Positions 1 through 8,757 of a stretch of DNA of 56,935 nt are shown in pieces. A program made the position numbers and the translations under genes. Source of the stretch: an uncultured Collinsella sp. GTDB taxonomy: Bacteria; Actinomycetota; Coriobacteriia; Coriobacteriales; Coriobacteriaceae. The stretch covers positions 1 through 56,935 of the forward strand of contig CAAEOW010000144.1 in assembly GCA_900757705.1 (NCBI GenBank), read 5' to 3'. The notes under the pieces are model-generated. The model saw only the letters and a program-made list of their open reading frames with translations, did no database searches and was not told where the DNA came from. Every line of letters starts with the position of its first letter. The first letter of the stretch is position 1.

Positions 1-83
1 CCCCGGGAGTGTTTTCTTCTGAGCGATCCCGCAGCGCGAAGCGCGAGGACCAGCGAAGAAGAAAACACGCAGGGGCGGGCCCG
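1..83 (-). repeat. nested hairpin downstream of the P-type ATPase (element E1, cut by window edge)
   Basis: An outer inverted repeat pairs about 8-20 with 57-68 (GTGTTTTCTTCT against AGAAGAAAACAC). The right arm continues as a GC-rich tract to 83, whose partner is mostly outside the window. Inside lies a small hairpin (GCGCGAAGCGC, about 34-44) followed by GAGG. It begins 12 nt after the ATPase stop, so it may act in 3' end formation. Related structures follow pheT and pheS. Confidence 0.5.
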
Positions 84-94
84 GACAGGTTAAC

Positions 95-2776
95 TTACTC
101 CTTCTCCAAAGCGCGCATGATCGCCTTGTAGATCTCCATCAGCGGGATGATCAGGAAGGCCAGGCCCAGCGCGGCAAGAACGCCCTTGAGCTCAAGCGTC
201 ACAGGACCAAAGAACATCTCGGCAAGCGTCGGCTGCACGGTCACGATCACCGTCAGCACCAGTGCCAGCGCGGCGGAAGCCCACAGCCACTTGTTCTGCT
301 TCTTCATGGTGAACAGCGACGCACGACGGCTGCGCATATTGAAGCAGTGGAAAATCTCGACCATGTTGAGCGTGATGAACGCCATCATCACGCCTTCCTC
401 GTCGGCATTGCCGGCGATCATATCGGCGATGTGGATGTAGCCCATGTCAAAGTACACGCCCACAAAGAAGCTCGCCAGCACCAGCACGGTGATGATTAGG
501 CCCTGGACCACACAGTCCAGGCCCATATTGCCGGCAAAGACACCGTCCTTGGCGTTGCGCGGCTTGCGCTTCATGATGTCGCCCTCGGCATCCTCCATGC
601 CCAGCGCGAGCGCGGGGAAGCAGTCGGTGACCAGGTTCACCCACAGCAGCTGCACCGGCTGGAAGATGGTAAAGCCGATGAGCGTGGCGATAAACACCGA
701 GAAGACCTCGGCAAGGTTGGCCGAAAGCAGGAACTGGATGACCTTGCGGATGTTGTCGTAGATGCGACGGCCCTCTTCGCAGGCACCGATGATGGTGGCG
801 AAGTTGTCGTCGGCAAGCACCATGTCGGCGACGTTCTTGGTGACGTCGGTGCCGGTGATGCCCATGCCCACGCCGATGTCGGCGCGCTTGATGGATGGGG
901 CGTCGTTGACGCCGTCGCCCGTCATGGCCACGATCTGGTCGCGCGACTTCCAAGCCTCGACGATGCGGGTCTTGTGCTCGGGCTGGACACGGGCGTACAC
1001 GCCGTAGTCCTCGATGTGCGCGTCGAGCTCCTCGTCGCTCATGCGGTCGAGGTCGGCACCGGTGATGGCATGGCTGCGATCGGCGACGATGCCCAGCTGC
1101 TTGGCGATGGCCACGGCGGTGTCGATGTGGTCGCCCGTGATCATGACGGTGCGGATACCGGCATCGTGGGCCTCACGAATGGCGTCGGCGACCTCGGGGC
1201 GGACCGGGTCGATCATGCCGGACAGGCCGCAGAAGACCAGGTCGTGCTCGAGCGCAGCGGGGCTGCAGTCGCTCGGGACCTCGGTGTAGGTGCGGCTTGC
1301 CAGCGCCAGTACGCGCAGGGCCTCGTCGGCCATGGCCTTGTTGGCGGCCACGAGCTCGGCGCGACGCTCCTCGGTCAGGGGGACGACCTTATCGCCCTCG
1401 TAGATATGGGTGCACAGGCCGATCACCACGTCGGGCGCGCCCTTGGTGTACTGCTCATACTCGCCGTCCAGGGTCTCGACGACCACGGACATCATCTTGC
1501 GGCCCGAGTCGAACGGGGCCTCGCCCACGCGCGGGTGCTCGGCAGTCAGGCCAGTAAGACCAGCCTTGCCGGCATCGTTGACGAGCGCACACTCGGTCGG
1601 CTCACCCACAGCCTCGCCCAGTTCCTCGTCCCACTGGGCGTCGGAGCACAGAGCCATGCCGGCCAGGAACTTCTCCTTAGGCGCAGCGAGCTCGTGCTTG
1701 ACGACGGTCATCTTGTTTTGGGTAAGGGTACCGGTCTTGTCGGAGCAGATGGTCTGCGTGCAGCCGAGAGTCTCGACGGCAGAGAGCTTGCGGATGATTG
1801 CCTGGCGCTTAGCCATCTTGGTCACGCCAAGCGATAGCACGATGGTCACGACGGCGACCAGGCCCTCGGGGATGGCAGCGACGGCGAGCGAGACGGCGAC
1901 CATAAAGGTATCGAGCAGGGAGGTCGGGTCGGTAAGAACGTTGCCCACGCCGTGGCGGATGATATCAACGCCAAAGATGACGACGCAGATGACGATAACC
2001 ATAATGGTAAGGATGCGGCTGAGCTCGGCGAGCTTCACTTGCAACGGCGTGAGCTCTTCCTTGGCCTCGGCCAGGGCGCCGGCGATCTTGCCCATCTCGG
2101 TGTTCATGCCGGTGCCGACCACGACGGCGCGACCACGGCCGTACACGACGGTGGAGCCCATATAGCACATGTTCTTACGGTCGCCGAGCGGCACGTCATC
2201 GGTGCCCGCAGCGAGCTCGATCACGTTGGCGTGCTTCTCTACGGGCACGGACTCGCCGGTGAGCGCGGCCTCTTCGATCTTCATCGTAGCGCTCTCGAGC
2301 ACGCGGCAGTCGGCCGGGACGGAGTCGCCCGCCTCGAGCATGATCACGTCGCCGGGCACGAGCTCGGCGCTCGGCAGGTGCACGAGCTTGCCGTCGCGCA
2401 GCACCTTGGACTGCGCCGCACTCATCTCCTGCAGGGCCTCGAGGGCCTCCTCGCTCTTGGCTTCCTGGACCACGCCCAGCACCGAGTTGACGATGACGAC
2501 GAACATGATGATGGCAACATCGGCAAAGTCGGGCTCGCCCTTGACCATGCCCGTGAGCGCACTGATGACGGCGGCAACGATCAGCATGATGACCATGGGG
2601 TCGGCCATCTGCTCAAAGAAACGCTTCCACAGCGGCGTCTTCTCGGCTTCCTCGAGCTTGTTAGGGCCTGTCTTGGCGAGGCGCGAAGACGCCTCGTCGT
2701 TGCTCAGGCCGAGGTTCTCATCGACACCTTGGTCGCTGAGCACCTCCGCCGCGGCGGACAGGTATTCCTTTTGCAT
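95..2776 (-). CDS. cation-translocating P-type ATPase, Ca2+-type (P2A)
   Basis: This is a complete P-type ATPase of 893 aa that would pump cations, most likely Ca2+, out across the membrane using ATP. Visible in order are an N-terminal cation-ATPase domain, membrane segments near residues 60-100, the actuator loop with TGES (173-176), the PEGL membrane motif (303-306), the phosphorylation motif DKTGTLT with Asp346, a nucleotide-binding domain, the GDGVND hinge, and C-terminal membrane helices. PEGL and overall length fit the SERCA/PMCA-like bacterial group; the exact ion is inferred. The start has a strong AGGAGGGG site 7 nt upstream. It is monocistronic here, with hairpin element E1 just past the stop. 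Confidence 0.93.
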   Translation of the reverse strand: MQKEYLSAAAEVLSDQGVDENLGLSNDEASSRLAKTGPNKLEEAEKTPLWKRFFEQMADPMVIMLIVAAVISALTGMVKGEPDFADVAIIMFVVIVNSVLGVVQEAKSEEALEALQEMSAAQSKVLRDGKLVHLPSAELVPGDVIMLEAGDSVPADCRVLESATMKIEEAALTGESVPVEKHANVIELAAGTDDVPLGDRKNMCYMGSTVVYGRGRAVVVGTGMNTEMGKIAGALAEAKEELTPLQVKLAELSRILTIMVIVICVVIFGVDIIRHGVGNVLTDPTSLLDTFMVAVSLAVAAIPEGLVAVVTIVLSLGVTKMAKRQAIIRKLSAVETLGCTQTICSDKTGTLTQNKMTVVKHELAAPKEKFLAGMALCSDAQWDEELGEAVGEPTECALVNDAGKAGLTGLTAEHPRVGEAPFDSGRKMMSVVVETLDGEYEQYTKGAPDVVIGLCTHIYEGDKVVPLTEERRAELVAANKAMADEALRVLALASRTYTEVPSDCSPAALEHDLVFCGLSGMIDPVRPEVADAIREAHDAGIRTVMITGDHIDTAVAIAKQLGIVADRSHAITGADLDRMSDEELDAHIEDYGVYARVQPEHKTRIVEAWKSRDQIVAMTGDGVNDAPSIKRADIGVGMGITGTDVTKNVADMVLADDNFATIIGACEEGRRIYDNIRKVIQFLLSANLAEVFSVFIATLIGFTIFQPVQLLWVNLVTDCFPALALGMEDAEGDIMKRKPRNAKDGVFAGNMGLDCVVQGLIITVLVLASFFVGVYFDMGYIHIADMIAGNADEEGVMMAFITLNMVEIFHCFNMRSRRASLFTMKKQNKWLWASAALALVLTVIVTVQPTLAEMFFGPVTLELKGVLAALGLAFLIIPLMEIYKAIMRALEKE

Positions 2777-3218
2777 ATAGAGTCCCCTCCTGGGATTCGG
2801 GCCACTCAGCAGATTGATGCCCGATCATAATTCCCAGGAGAAGGGCAAGGGCTCATCAAGGCTGCCGTGCTGAGCGGCAGTTGATAGTGGAGCTATGGTA
2901 CCCCAAAGCGACGCGTCTAGCCAAAACAATCGGTTTGGAAATATGGTCCGCACGCAACGGTGCAGACCGTGTGATGCTCAACATTGGTAAAACGTTTTTT
3001 CTTCGGCACATCGCCAAACTGACATATCTCCCAGATAGCAGCGGTTGGAGTGGTTGGTAAAGATTTTTCATATACCGTTTTTCCCGCAAAAAATGAACTT
3101 CCATTTCGGCATACGGTCGATTTTTTGGGGTATTCGGTCGGCATTTCGTTATAATCATCTCGGTTTTATTTCTTATGGTTTATCTATCAGCGCAAGACGA
3201 TGTCAGATGGAGGTCTGA
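2777..3218. other. gene-free divergent promoter region
   Basis: This 442-nt gap lies between divergent genes (ATPase leftwards, pyruvate kinase rightwards). It is AT-richer than its neighbours. Apart from the pyk promoter, I see only A/T tracts and a loose repetition of CGGTCG near 3115-3140. Short ORFs here lack plausible ribosome binding sites. Confidence 0.5.
3125..3155 (+). promoter_or_regulatory. putative pyk promoter
   Basis: A perfect TATAAT lies at 3150-3155. A weak -35 candidate TTGGGG (3125-3130) sits at 19-nt spacing. The start codon of pyk is 64 nt downstream of the -10, leaving a short leader. The -10 is convincing; the -35 is not. Confidence 0.5.
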
Positions 3219-4679
3219 ATGTACAAGCGCACTAAGATTGTATGCACCATGGGTCCCGCCTGCGATAGCGACGAGACCATCCGCGAGATGATCAAGGCGG
3301 GCATGAACGTCGCCCGTTTTAACTTCTCGCACGGCTCCTACGACGAGCACCACGGTCGCATCGAGCGCGTCCGCCGTATTTCCAAGGAGCTCGGTCTGCC
3401 TGTCGGCATCCTGCTCGACACCAAGGGCCCCGAGGTCCGCACCGGCCTTCTGGTCGACGGCAAGAAGGTTGCCGTCAAGACCGGCGATAAGATCGTCGTC
3501 ACCGCTCAGCCCACGTCCGAGGATTTCCATGGCACCGCTGAGCACATCTCCCTCGACTACCTGGCTCTGCCTTCCGAGGTCGAGAAGGGCTCCCTCATCC
3601 TGATCGATGACGGCCTGGTTGCCCTCGAGGTCGAGTCCGTCAGTGGCCAGGACATGACCTGCGTCGTTAAGAACGACGGCCTGATCGGCGAGCGCAAGGG
3701 CGTCAACATGCCCAACGTCAACATCTCGCTGCCCGCCATCACCGAGCGCGATCGTCAGGACATCCTCTTTGGCCTGACCGAGAACATCGACTACATCGCC
3801 GCTTCCTTCATCCGTGACGGCGAGTCCGTCCGCGGCATCCGCGAGCTTTGCCGCGAGAACGGCGGCGAGCACGTGACGATCTTCCCGAAGATCGAGTGCG
3901 CCTTGGGCGTCGAGAACTTCGACGAGATTCTCGAGGCTTCCGACGGCATCATGGTCGCCCGTGGCGACCTGGGCATCGAGATCAAGCCCGAGCTCGTTCC
4001 GCACATCCAGAAGGAGATCATCGCCAAGTGCAACGCGGCCTACAAGCCCGTTATCACCGCTACGCAGATGCTCGACTCCATGCAGCAGAACCCGCGCCCG
4101 ACGCGCGCCGAGGTTGCCGACGTTGCTAACGCCATTTATGACGGCACCGACGCCGTCATGCTGTCCGGCGAGTCCGCTGCCGGTAAGTACCCGGTCGAGG
4201 CCGTCAAGATGCAGGCCAGCATTGCTCTCGAGACCGAGAAGTACCTCCCGGCCCACGCTCCGCTCGAGGTTCCGGCCGATGCTCACGGCACCCGCGTCGT
4301 CAACAACGTTGTGGGTATGTCCGCTGTGAACATGGCCACCACCGTTGGCGCCAAGTGCATCACCGTGCCGACGACCACCGGTCGTACCGCTCGCCTGATC
4401 TCGCACTTCCGTCCCAACATGCCGATCTGCGCGTTCTCCCGCCACGAGTGGGCCGTCCAGCAGATGATCATGTACTGGGGCGTTATCCCGCACCAGGCCG
4501 AGATTACCCAGGGTACCGTCAACGGCACGATCGTCAAGGCGATTGAGACCGCTAAGGAGCTCGGCTACGTCGAGGCCGGCGACCTGACCGTCGCCACCGC
4601 CGGCGATCCCCGCATGAGCGTCCAGCTCGAGGACAAGGTCTCTTCGACCAACGTCGCTTACGTCGCTCAGGTGCGCTAA
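3219..4679 (+). CDS. pyk: pyruvate kinase
   Basis: Catalyses the last step of glycolysis, phosphoenolpyruvate plus ADP to pyruvate plus ATP, in the cytosol. The 486-aa protein starts with the typical N terminus (RTKIVCTMGPA) and contains the B-domain segment and the catalytic signature around IFPKIECALG...MVARGDLGIE, followed by the C-terminal allosteric domain. Length is normal for bacterial enzymes. GGAGG at 3209-3213 sets the start. The gene is alone, with its own promoter and a strong terminator, and its codon use (C/T-ending, highly regular) suggests high expression. Confidence 0.97.
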   Translation: MYKRTKIVCTMGPACDSDETIREMIKAGMNVARFNFSHGSYDEHHGRIERVRRISKELGLPVGILLDTKGPEVRTGLLVDGKKVAVKTGDKIVVTAQPTSEDFHGTAEHISLDYLALPSEVEKGSLILIDDGLVALEVESVSGQDMTCVVKNDGLIGERKGVNMPNVNISLPAITERDRQDILFGLTENIDYIAASFIRDGESVRGIRELCRENGGEHVTIFPKIECALGVENFDEILEASDGIMVARGDLGIEIKPELVPHIQKEIIAKCNAAYKPVITATQMLDSMQQNPRPTRAEVADVANAIYDGTDAVMLSGESAAGKYPVEAVKMQASIALETEKYLPAHAPLEVPADAHGTRVVNNVVGMSAVNMATTVGAKCITVPTTTGRTARLISHFRPNMPICAFSRHEWAVQQMIMYWGVIPHQAEITQGTVNGTIVKAIETAKELGYVEAGDLTVATAGDPRMSVQLEDKVSSTNVAYVAQVR

Positions 4680-4707
4680 ATCGCACTTGCAAGCACACTT
4701 GCATTGC

Positions 4708-4745
4708 AAAGGGCCCGGAAGGCTTCGCCTTCCGGGCCCTTTTTC
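4708..4745 (+). terminator. rho-independent terminator of pyk
   Basis: A near-perfect GC-rich hairpin (GGGCCCGGAAGGC, TTCG loop, complement) is followed by a run of T, 28 nt after the pyk stop. Confidence 0.93.
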
Positions 4746-4920
4746 TGTGTCAATGCCGGCACACGGCAAAACACGCACCCATTTCTTTACCAAAAGCGCG
4801 AAATCCACCTTTCGAGGCCCAAAAATAAAGTCCCAAGCGCTAAAAGTGTTCGCCCGATGGCGAAACCACACCTTACCCGACGCTGCTAAATCGTTTTAGC
4901 AAGAGCCGGATCGACCGCGT

Positions 4921-5050
4921 TTTCGGAAGTATGCGGCAAATTCTGAGACCTCCGAGCACACCCCGTTTTTTCGCAACAAAATGCCTGATAAACTAGCCTC
5001 AAAAGCCAGGTCTGCTCACAGGGTTCAGATTTTGCCGCATACTTCCGAAT
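4921..5050. repeat. 30-bp inverted repeat upstream of the nuclease-like gene
   Basis: The arm at 4921-4950 (core CGGAAGTATGCGGCAAA) is repeated in inverse orientation at 5022-5050, about 70 nt apart, with only a few mismatches. The rest of the 4746-5100 gap is AT-rich with no further gene. It could be a mobile palindromic element or a regulatory site for the gene starting at 5101. Confidence 0.6.
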
Positions 5051-5100
5051 TGACGCTGGCATCGCACGGTCCAAAAGCACATTTCGACCTGGAGGACGTC

Positions 5101-6168
5101 ATGGACCTGACGCTATGCGGTCAATCCGCTTTTTACTATTACCGTATCCCGCCGCAGGTATTAGGCCTTTACCCCGCCATTAGCCTTGGCAATATGGATC
5201 GCAGATGTTGCGGCCTCGGAAGTCATGCAGTTGTAAAAGACCTGCTTCACGCACCGCTTCACAGGCTTGTATTCACTCGGGCACAATCCGGATCGCGAAG
5301 TCTGTTTAAATCGCACCTCATGACCCAGGAACCACCTCCGGGGTCGTTTAGGCAAACTGAACATGGATTTGATGTCACTTCACCGGAGTTCACGCTGCTC
5401 AGCCTTGCCACGCGGGTCCCACGCAACCAGTTACTCATGGCTTGCTACGAGATGTGCGGCTCCTTTGCAGTGTTTAAGCCCTGCAAGCGAACGCAACAAC
5501 AACTTGATGAAGCTATTTCGCTTAAGCTCATTCCACCCAACTGCGGCTGGGAGCGAGTTAGCGACGTCAACGGCAAGGACACCAACCTATGGAAGCGTCC
5601 ACCGCTCCTCAGCACGGCGGATATCGCCGCGTTCGCCAAGCAGGCCGCAGGCCTGCGCGGCGTTAAACAACTGCGCTGGGCCGCCGAGCACATGACGGGG
5701 CAGACCGCCTCGCCCTTCGAAGTACAGACCTCCATGCTTGTCTCGCTCCCCCGCAACGAGGGCGGCATGGGCATCAACATCGCAAACAACGTGCGCATCC
5801 CGCTCAGCGACGCCGCGCGCTCACTGTATGACAAAACCTGCTGCTACGCCGATATCCTCATCGAGAGCAACACCGACAGCATGGGCGTCATCTTGGAATG
5901 CCAAGGCCGCTCCGCCCACGATGGCGAAGCCGCAAGTCTCTCCGATGCCGAGCGCACCACCGCCCTCACCAGCATGGGCTATGACGTTATCCAGATAACC
6001 TATGAGCAAATCAAAGACACGAAGAGCTTTAACAACATCGCCGAACTCATCCATAAAAAGGCGGGGCTCCCCTACATCCCAAAGACCGATCAGGAACGCG
6101 CCACCGAAGATGCCCTGCGACGGGAGCTATTGGTCGATTGGGATGAGCTGTTCGCCGTCAAGCCGTAA
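5101..6168 (+). CDS. uncharacterised protein with nuclease-fold-like C-terminal core
   Basis: I do not recognise a named family. The 355-aa protein has an N-terminal region rich in aromatic and basic residues, a central helical part, and a C-terminal stretch (about 245-310) in which a D-I-L-I strand, an I-L-E-C-Q strand, HDGE and D-A-E-R-T-T-A-L precede a G-Y-D-V-I-Q-I-T strand. That order recalls PD-(D/E)XK folds of the DUF559/Vsr kind, with Gln in place of the usual Lys. The protein encoded at 30890-31993 has the same layout, so the two appear paralogous. The start at 5101 is chosen over an upstream ATG (4981) because GGAGG lies just before it. Function is unknown; DNA binding or cleavage is inference. 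Confidence 0.7.
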   Translation: MDLTLCGQSAFYYYRIPPQVLGLYPAISLGNMDRRCCGLGSHAVVKDLLHAPLHRLVFTRAQSGSRSLFKSHLMTQEPPPGSFRQTEHGFDVTSPEFTLLSLATRVPRNQLLMACYEMCGSFAVFKPCKRTQQQLDEAISLKLIPPNCGWERVSDVNGKDTNLWKRPPLLSTADIAAFAKQAAGLRGVKQLRWAAEHMTGQTASPFEVQTSMLVSLPRNEGGMGINIANNVRIPLSDAARSLYDKTCCYADILIESNTDSMGVILECQGRSAHDGEAASLSDAERTTALTSMGYDVIQITYEQIKDTKSFNNIAELIHKKAGLPYIPKTDQERATEDALRRELLVDWDELFAVKP

Positions 6169-6170
6169 AG

Positions 6171-7019
6171 CTAGCAGCTAGCAATCAGGGGCAGCGCGGG
6201 TGTGCCGGGAGCGGCCACGCGCTCGGCAAATCCCGCCTCGGTTAGCTCAACGACCTCGGTAAACGTTGCGTCGAAGAACTCCTCGGTTAGCAGGCGATAC
6301 GGCGGATGATCGGGCTCGCCGGGGTTTTCGCGTACAATCTCGTGCATGACGCCGATGGTCTTGAGCACATACTCCTTATGGATGGGATACTGCCCAAAAC
6401 GCGTCGCAGCGGTATACAGGCGATCGGTCGCACGCGGGATGGAAACAATGCCCAGTGTCTTGCCAAACCAGTCAAAATCGCCTTGCTTTTTAATGCGGAA
6501 CTCCTCACACGGCTTGCCGCCGTGTGCTTTCAGATACTGGTTCACACGCGTGTTCCATACCGTGTCGGCCACCAGATGCGACCAGACGCCCAGCGTTAAA
6601 TCGAGCAGCGACTGCGCCACATCTTCAGACGCAAGCGAGAAATCACAGGCGTCAGGACCGACAACCGGCTCGGCATCCTTGTAGCGCTGGGGATAGTGCA
6701 CGCGGTTCAGTCGCTCGCGTTCCTCGATAATCGAGGTCGCCGCGGCCGGCGCACCGGTGGGCGAACTTTTAAGCAGCGGCGCCACATAGGTATCCCAGAA
6801 CTCGTGCTCGCGCGGCTTAGGAATAGGCTCGGGCTTGGCAAAATGCGTGATGCGGTACGGGATGGGATCGGCGATGCCAGGGACCATATAGCCCACGAAG
6901 ATATCCGGAACCACGCAGCCAAACAAAAAGGCATTGCGGTCGCGCACGCTATTGGCAAGCGCACCGGTGCGCTCCAGCAAACGCTCCGTCTGAGCGATAT
7001 GAATGTTCCAGCTTGGCAT
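6171..7019 (-). CDS. zinc-dependent phospholipase C-like protein
   Basis: A 282-aa protein resembling the zinc-dependent phospholipase C superfamily often seen in Actinobacteria and Firmicutes. It begins P-S-W-N-I-H-I-A, has an early D-R-N-A-F-L-F-G-C-V-x-P-D-I motif, and carries spaced His and Asp residues (THF, HEFWD, WSHLVADTVWN) suited to metal binding. There is no signal peptide, so a cytosolic role is more likely than a secreted toxin. The ATG at 7019 is preferred over the one at 7031 because GGGGGTGG lies just upstream. It converges with the preceding plus-strand gene at a 2-nt gap. The substrate is unknown. Confidence 0.7.
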   Translation of the reverse strand: MPSWNIHIAQTERLLERTGALANSVRDRNAFLFGCVVPDIFVGYMVPGIADPIPYRITHFAKPEPIPKPREHEFWDTYVAPLLKSSPTGAPAAATSIIEERERLNRVHYPQRYKDAEPVVGPDACDFSLASEDVAQSLLDLTLGVWSHLVADTVWNTRVNQYLKAHGGKPCEEFRIKKQGDFDWFGKTLGIVSIPRATDRLYTAATRFGQYPIHKEYVLKTIGVMHEIVRENPGEPDHPPYRLLTEEFFDATFTEVVELTEAGFAERVAAPGTPALPLIASC

Positions 7020-7099
7020 AGCCACCCCCATAAAAAACCTGGATAACTATACCATCACGGCAAAGCCGCGCGGGCGGCTACGCACGCTCTACGCAGCAA

Positions 7100-7870
7100 C
7101 TAGTCCGTAGCACCGCTTTCGGTCCCATACGACGGCGAAGGCGCCTCGACCACATGGTGATATCGATCGATATAGATTGCACGGGCACCCAGGCGTCGCA
7201 CCAAATCCTGGTGATGTGTGCTCATCAAGACCGTCTTGCCCGCCGCGACGTAAGCCAGCAAGAAGTTAACCACGATGTCGCATGAATCCTCGTCGAGCCC
7301 ATTGGTAGGCTCGTCGAGAACCAGGATATCCGGGTTCATCGACACCACCGCAGCCAGCGCAACGCGCTTCTTTTGCCCGCCCGAGAGCTGATAGGGCGAG
7401 GCATCGACCAGATCGGCAACCTGGAACAGCTTCATGGCATCGCGGACGCGGCGCTCGAGCTCGTCTGTCGGCAGCCCCATTTGAGCCGGGCCAAACGCGA
7501 CTTCCTCGCCCACCGTAGCGCAAAAGAGCTGCGCATCGGCGTTTTGGAACACAAAGCCCACGCGCTGATGGAACCGCTGGGCCGTCGCGGAATCCTTGAG
7601 ATATGCCGAATCGACCGTATGCCCGTCGAACAGGTACGCACCCGCGTCCGCAAGCTCAAGGCCGTTAATAAGACGCATGATTGTCGTCTTGCCGCAGCCG
7701 TTGGGACCTAGCAGGGCAACGAGCTCCCCACGGTTCACCTGCAGCGAAACGCCGTCGACCACCGTATGGCCCGCATAGGAAAACGCCACGTCGCGAAACT
7801 CGATGAGCGGCGTGGTCTCAACGCCGGCAGCACCGCTCGCACCTATCGCGTTATTCGTATCGTTTGCCAA
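7100..7870 (-). CDS. cbiO: ECF cobalt transporter ATP-binding protein
   Basis: ATPase subunit of an energy-coupling-factor importer, working with the CbiQ and CbiM products encoded upstream. The 256-aa sequence shows Walker A (GPNGCGKTT), the Q-loop, the ABC signature LSGGQ and Walker B with DEPTNGLD, in normal order. Translation appears to start at a TTG at 7870, as no in-frame ATG precedes Walker A and GAAGGG lies 7 nt upstream. It is third in the cbiMQO operon, 44 nt after cbiQ. Confidence 0.9.
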   Translation of the reverse strand: MANDTNNAIGASGAAGVETTPLIEFRDVAFSYAGHTVVDGVSLQVNRGELVALLGPNGCGKTTIMRLINGLELADAGAYLFDGHTVDSAYLKDSATAQRFHQRVGFVFQNADAQLFCATVGEEVAFGPAQMGLPTDELERRVRDAMKLFQVADLVDASPYQLSGGQKKRVALAAVVSMNPDILVLDEPTNGLDEDSCDIVVNFLLAYVAAGKTVLMSTHHQDLVRRLGARAIYIDRYHHVVEAPSPSYGTESGATD

Positions 7871-7914
7871 AACGTTGCCCTTCCCTACTCACATCGACGG
7901 TTCGACCGTCCGCA

Positions 7915-8757
7915 CTACAACACCGCGCACAACACGGCGAGCAACGCCACAACGGCCGCATAAACCGCATCGCGCCAGCCAAAGCCGCTCAGTGCAGGCG
8001 CCGGATATACGCCGGCGAAGCCGCGGCACAGCATGGCCTCGTCCATCGCGCGGCTGCATTCCATCGCCTTGATAAACGTCATGCCCATGATACCCGCCAG
8101 CGAATCGGTGCGCGAAAAACCCGCAGGCGCGGAACCGACGCTACGCAGCATGACCGATTCGCACAGATCGTGCGCTGTGCGTCCCAGCACCTCAATATGC
8201 TTGAGCGCCATATCAAACGTAAAGATGACCTCGTCGGGCAGGTGCAGCATTTTGAGCGCCGCCGACATGCGGCTCCAGGTAAGCGTCCACGAAACACCCA
8301 GCACCAGCGACACATTAATGAAAGTCTTGAGCGCGATCTTGAGCATGGCGCCCGCGGCAGACGCGCCCAGCAGCAGGGCAGGCAGTGCCAGAACCACCGC
8401 AAGCCCCGTGGCGCCGAGCGCCGGTACAAAGGTCGCACGCAGCCCGCGAGCGGGGCGCACCGCGACCAACACCAGCGCGATAGCCGCCATCAGCATCAGG
8501 TACAGCGGGCTCTGCGTCAGACACACGCACAGGACGCAGACGAACATCCCCACCAGGCGCACCGGAGCCGAAACGCAAGAAAGGGCGCGGTCGACCATCG
8601 ACCCGCCCTCGTGCGCGCCTCCACCCAGGCGAACCCGCTCAAGAAGGCTCGCCAGGTGCAGGACGTTCTTTTGCATCACACGATGCCGAGCCCCCGCGGG
8701 CTCGTAACGCTGCTCGACCGCAAGCCAGCTAGGCAGCTCGGCTATTGCCATGAGCAC
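7915..8757 (-). CDS. cbiQ: ECF cobalt transporter transmembrane (T) component
   Basis: The 280-aa CbiQ/EcfT-type protein is the membrane coupling subunit linking the ATPase to the substrate-binding CbiM. Several hydrophobic helices are visible between residues 60 and 150 and at the C terminus. The cytosolic region contains the A-R-(A/G)-type coupling segments expected in EcfT (here near S-R-A-M-D-E-A-M-L-C-R-G-F). It overlaps the end of cbiM by 29 nt, indicating translational coupling. The start may be the GTG at 8757 or the ATG at 8751; AAGGA serves either. Confidence 0.88.
   Translation of the reverse strand: MLMAIAELPSWLAVEQRYEPAGARHRVMQKNVLHLASLLERVRLGGGAHEGGSMVDRALSCVSAPVRLVGMFVCVLCVCLTQSPLYLMLMAAIALVLVAVRPARGLRATFVPALGATGLAVVLALPALLLGASAAGAMLKIALKTFINVSLVLGVSWTLTWSRMSAALKMLHLPDEVIFTFDMALKHIEVLGRTAHDLCESVMLRSVGSAPAGFSRTDSLAGIMGMTFIKAMECSRAMDEAMLCRGFAGVYPAPALSGFGWRDAVYAAVVALLAVLCAVL

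Noticed and set aside
3180..4871. 563-codon open frame on the minus strand
   Set aside because: Antisense to pyruvate kinase and spanning its terminator; no family features.
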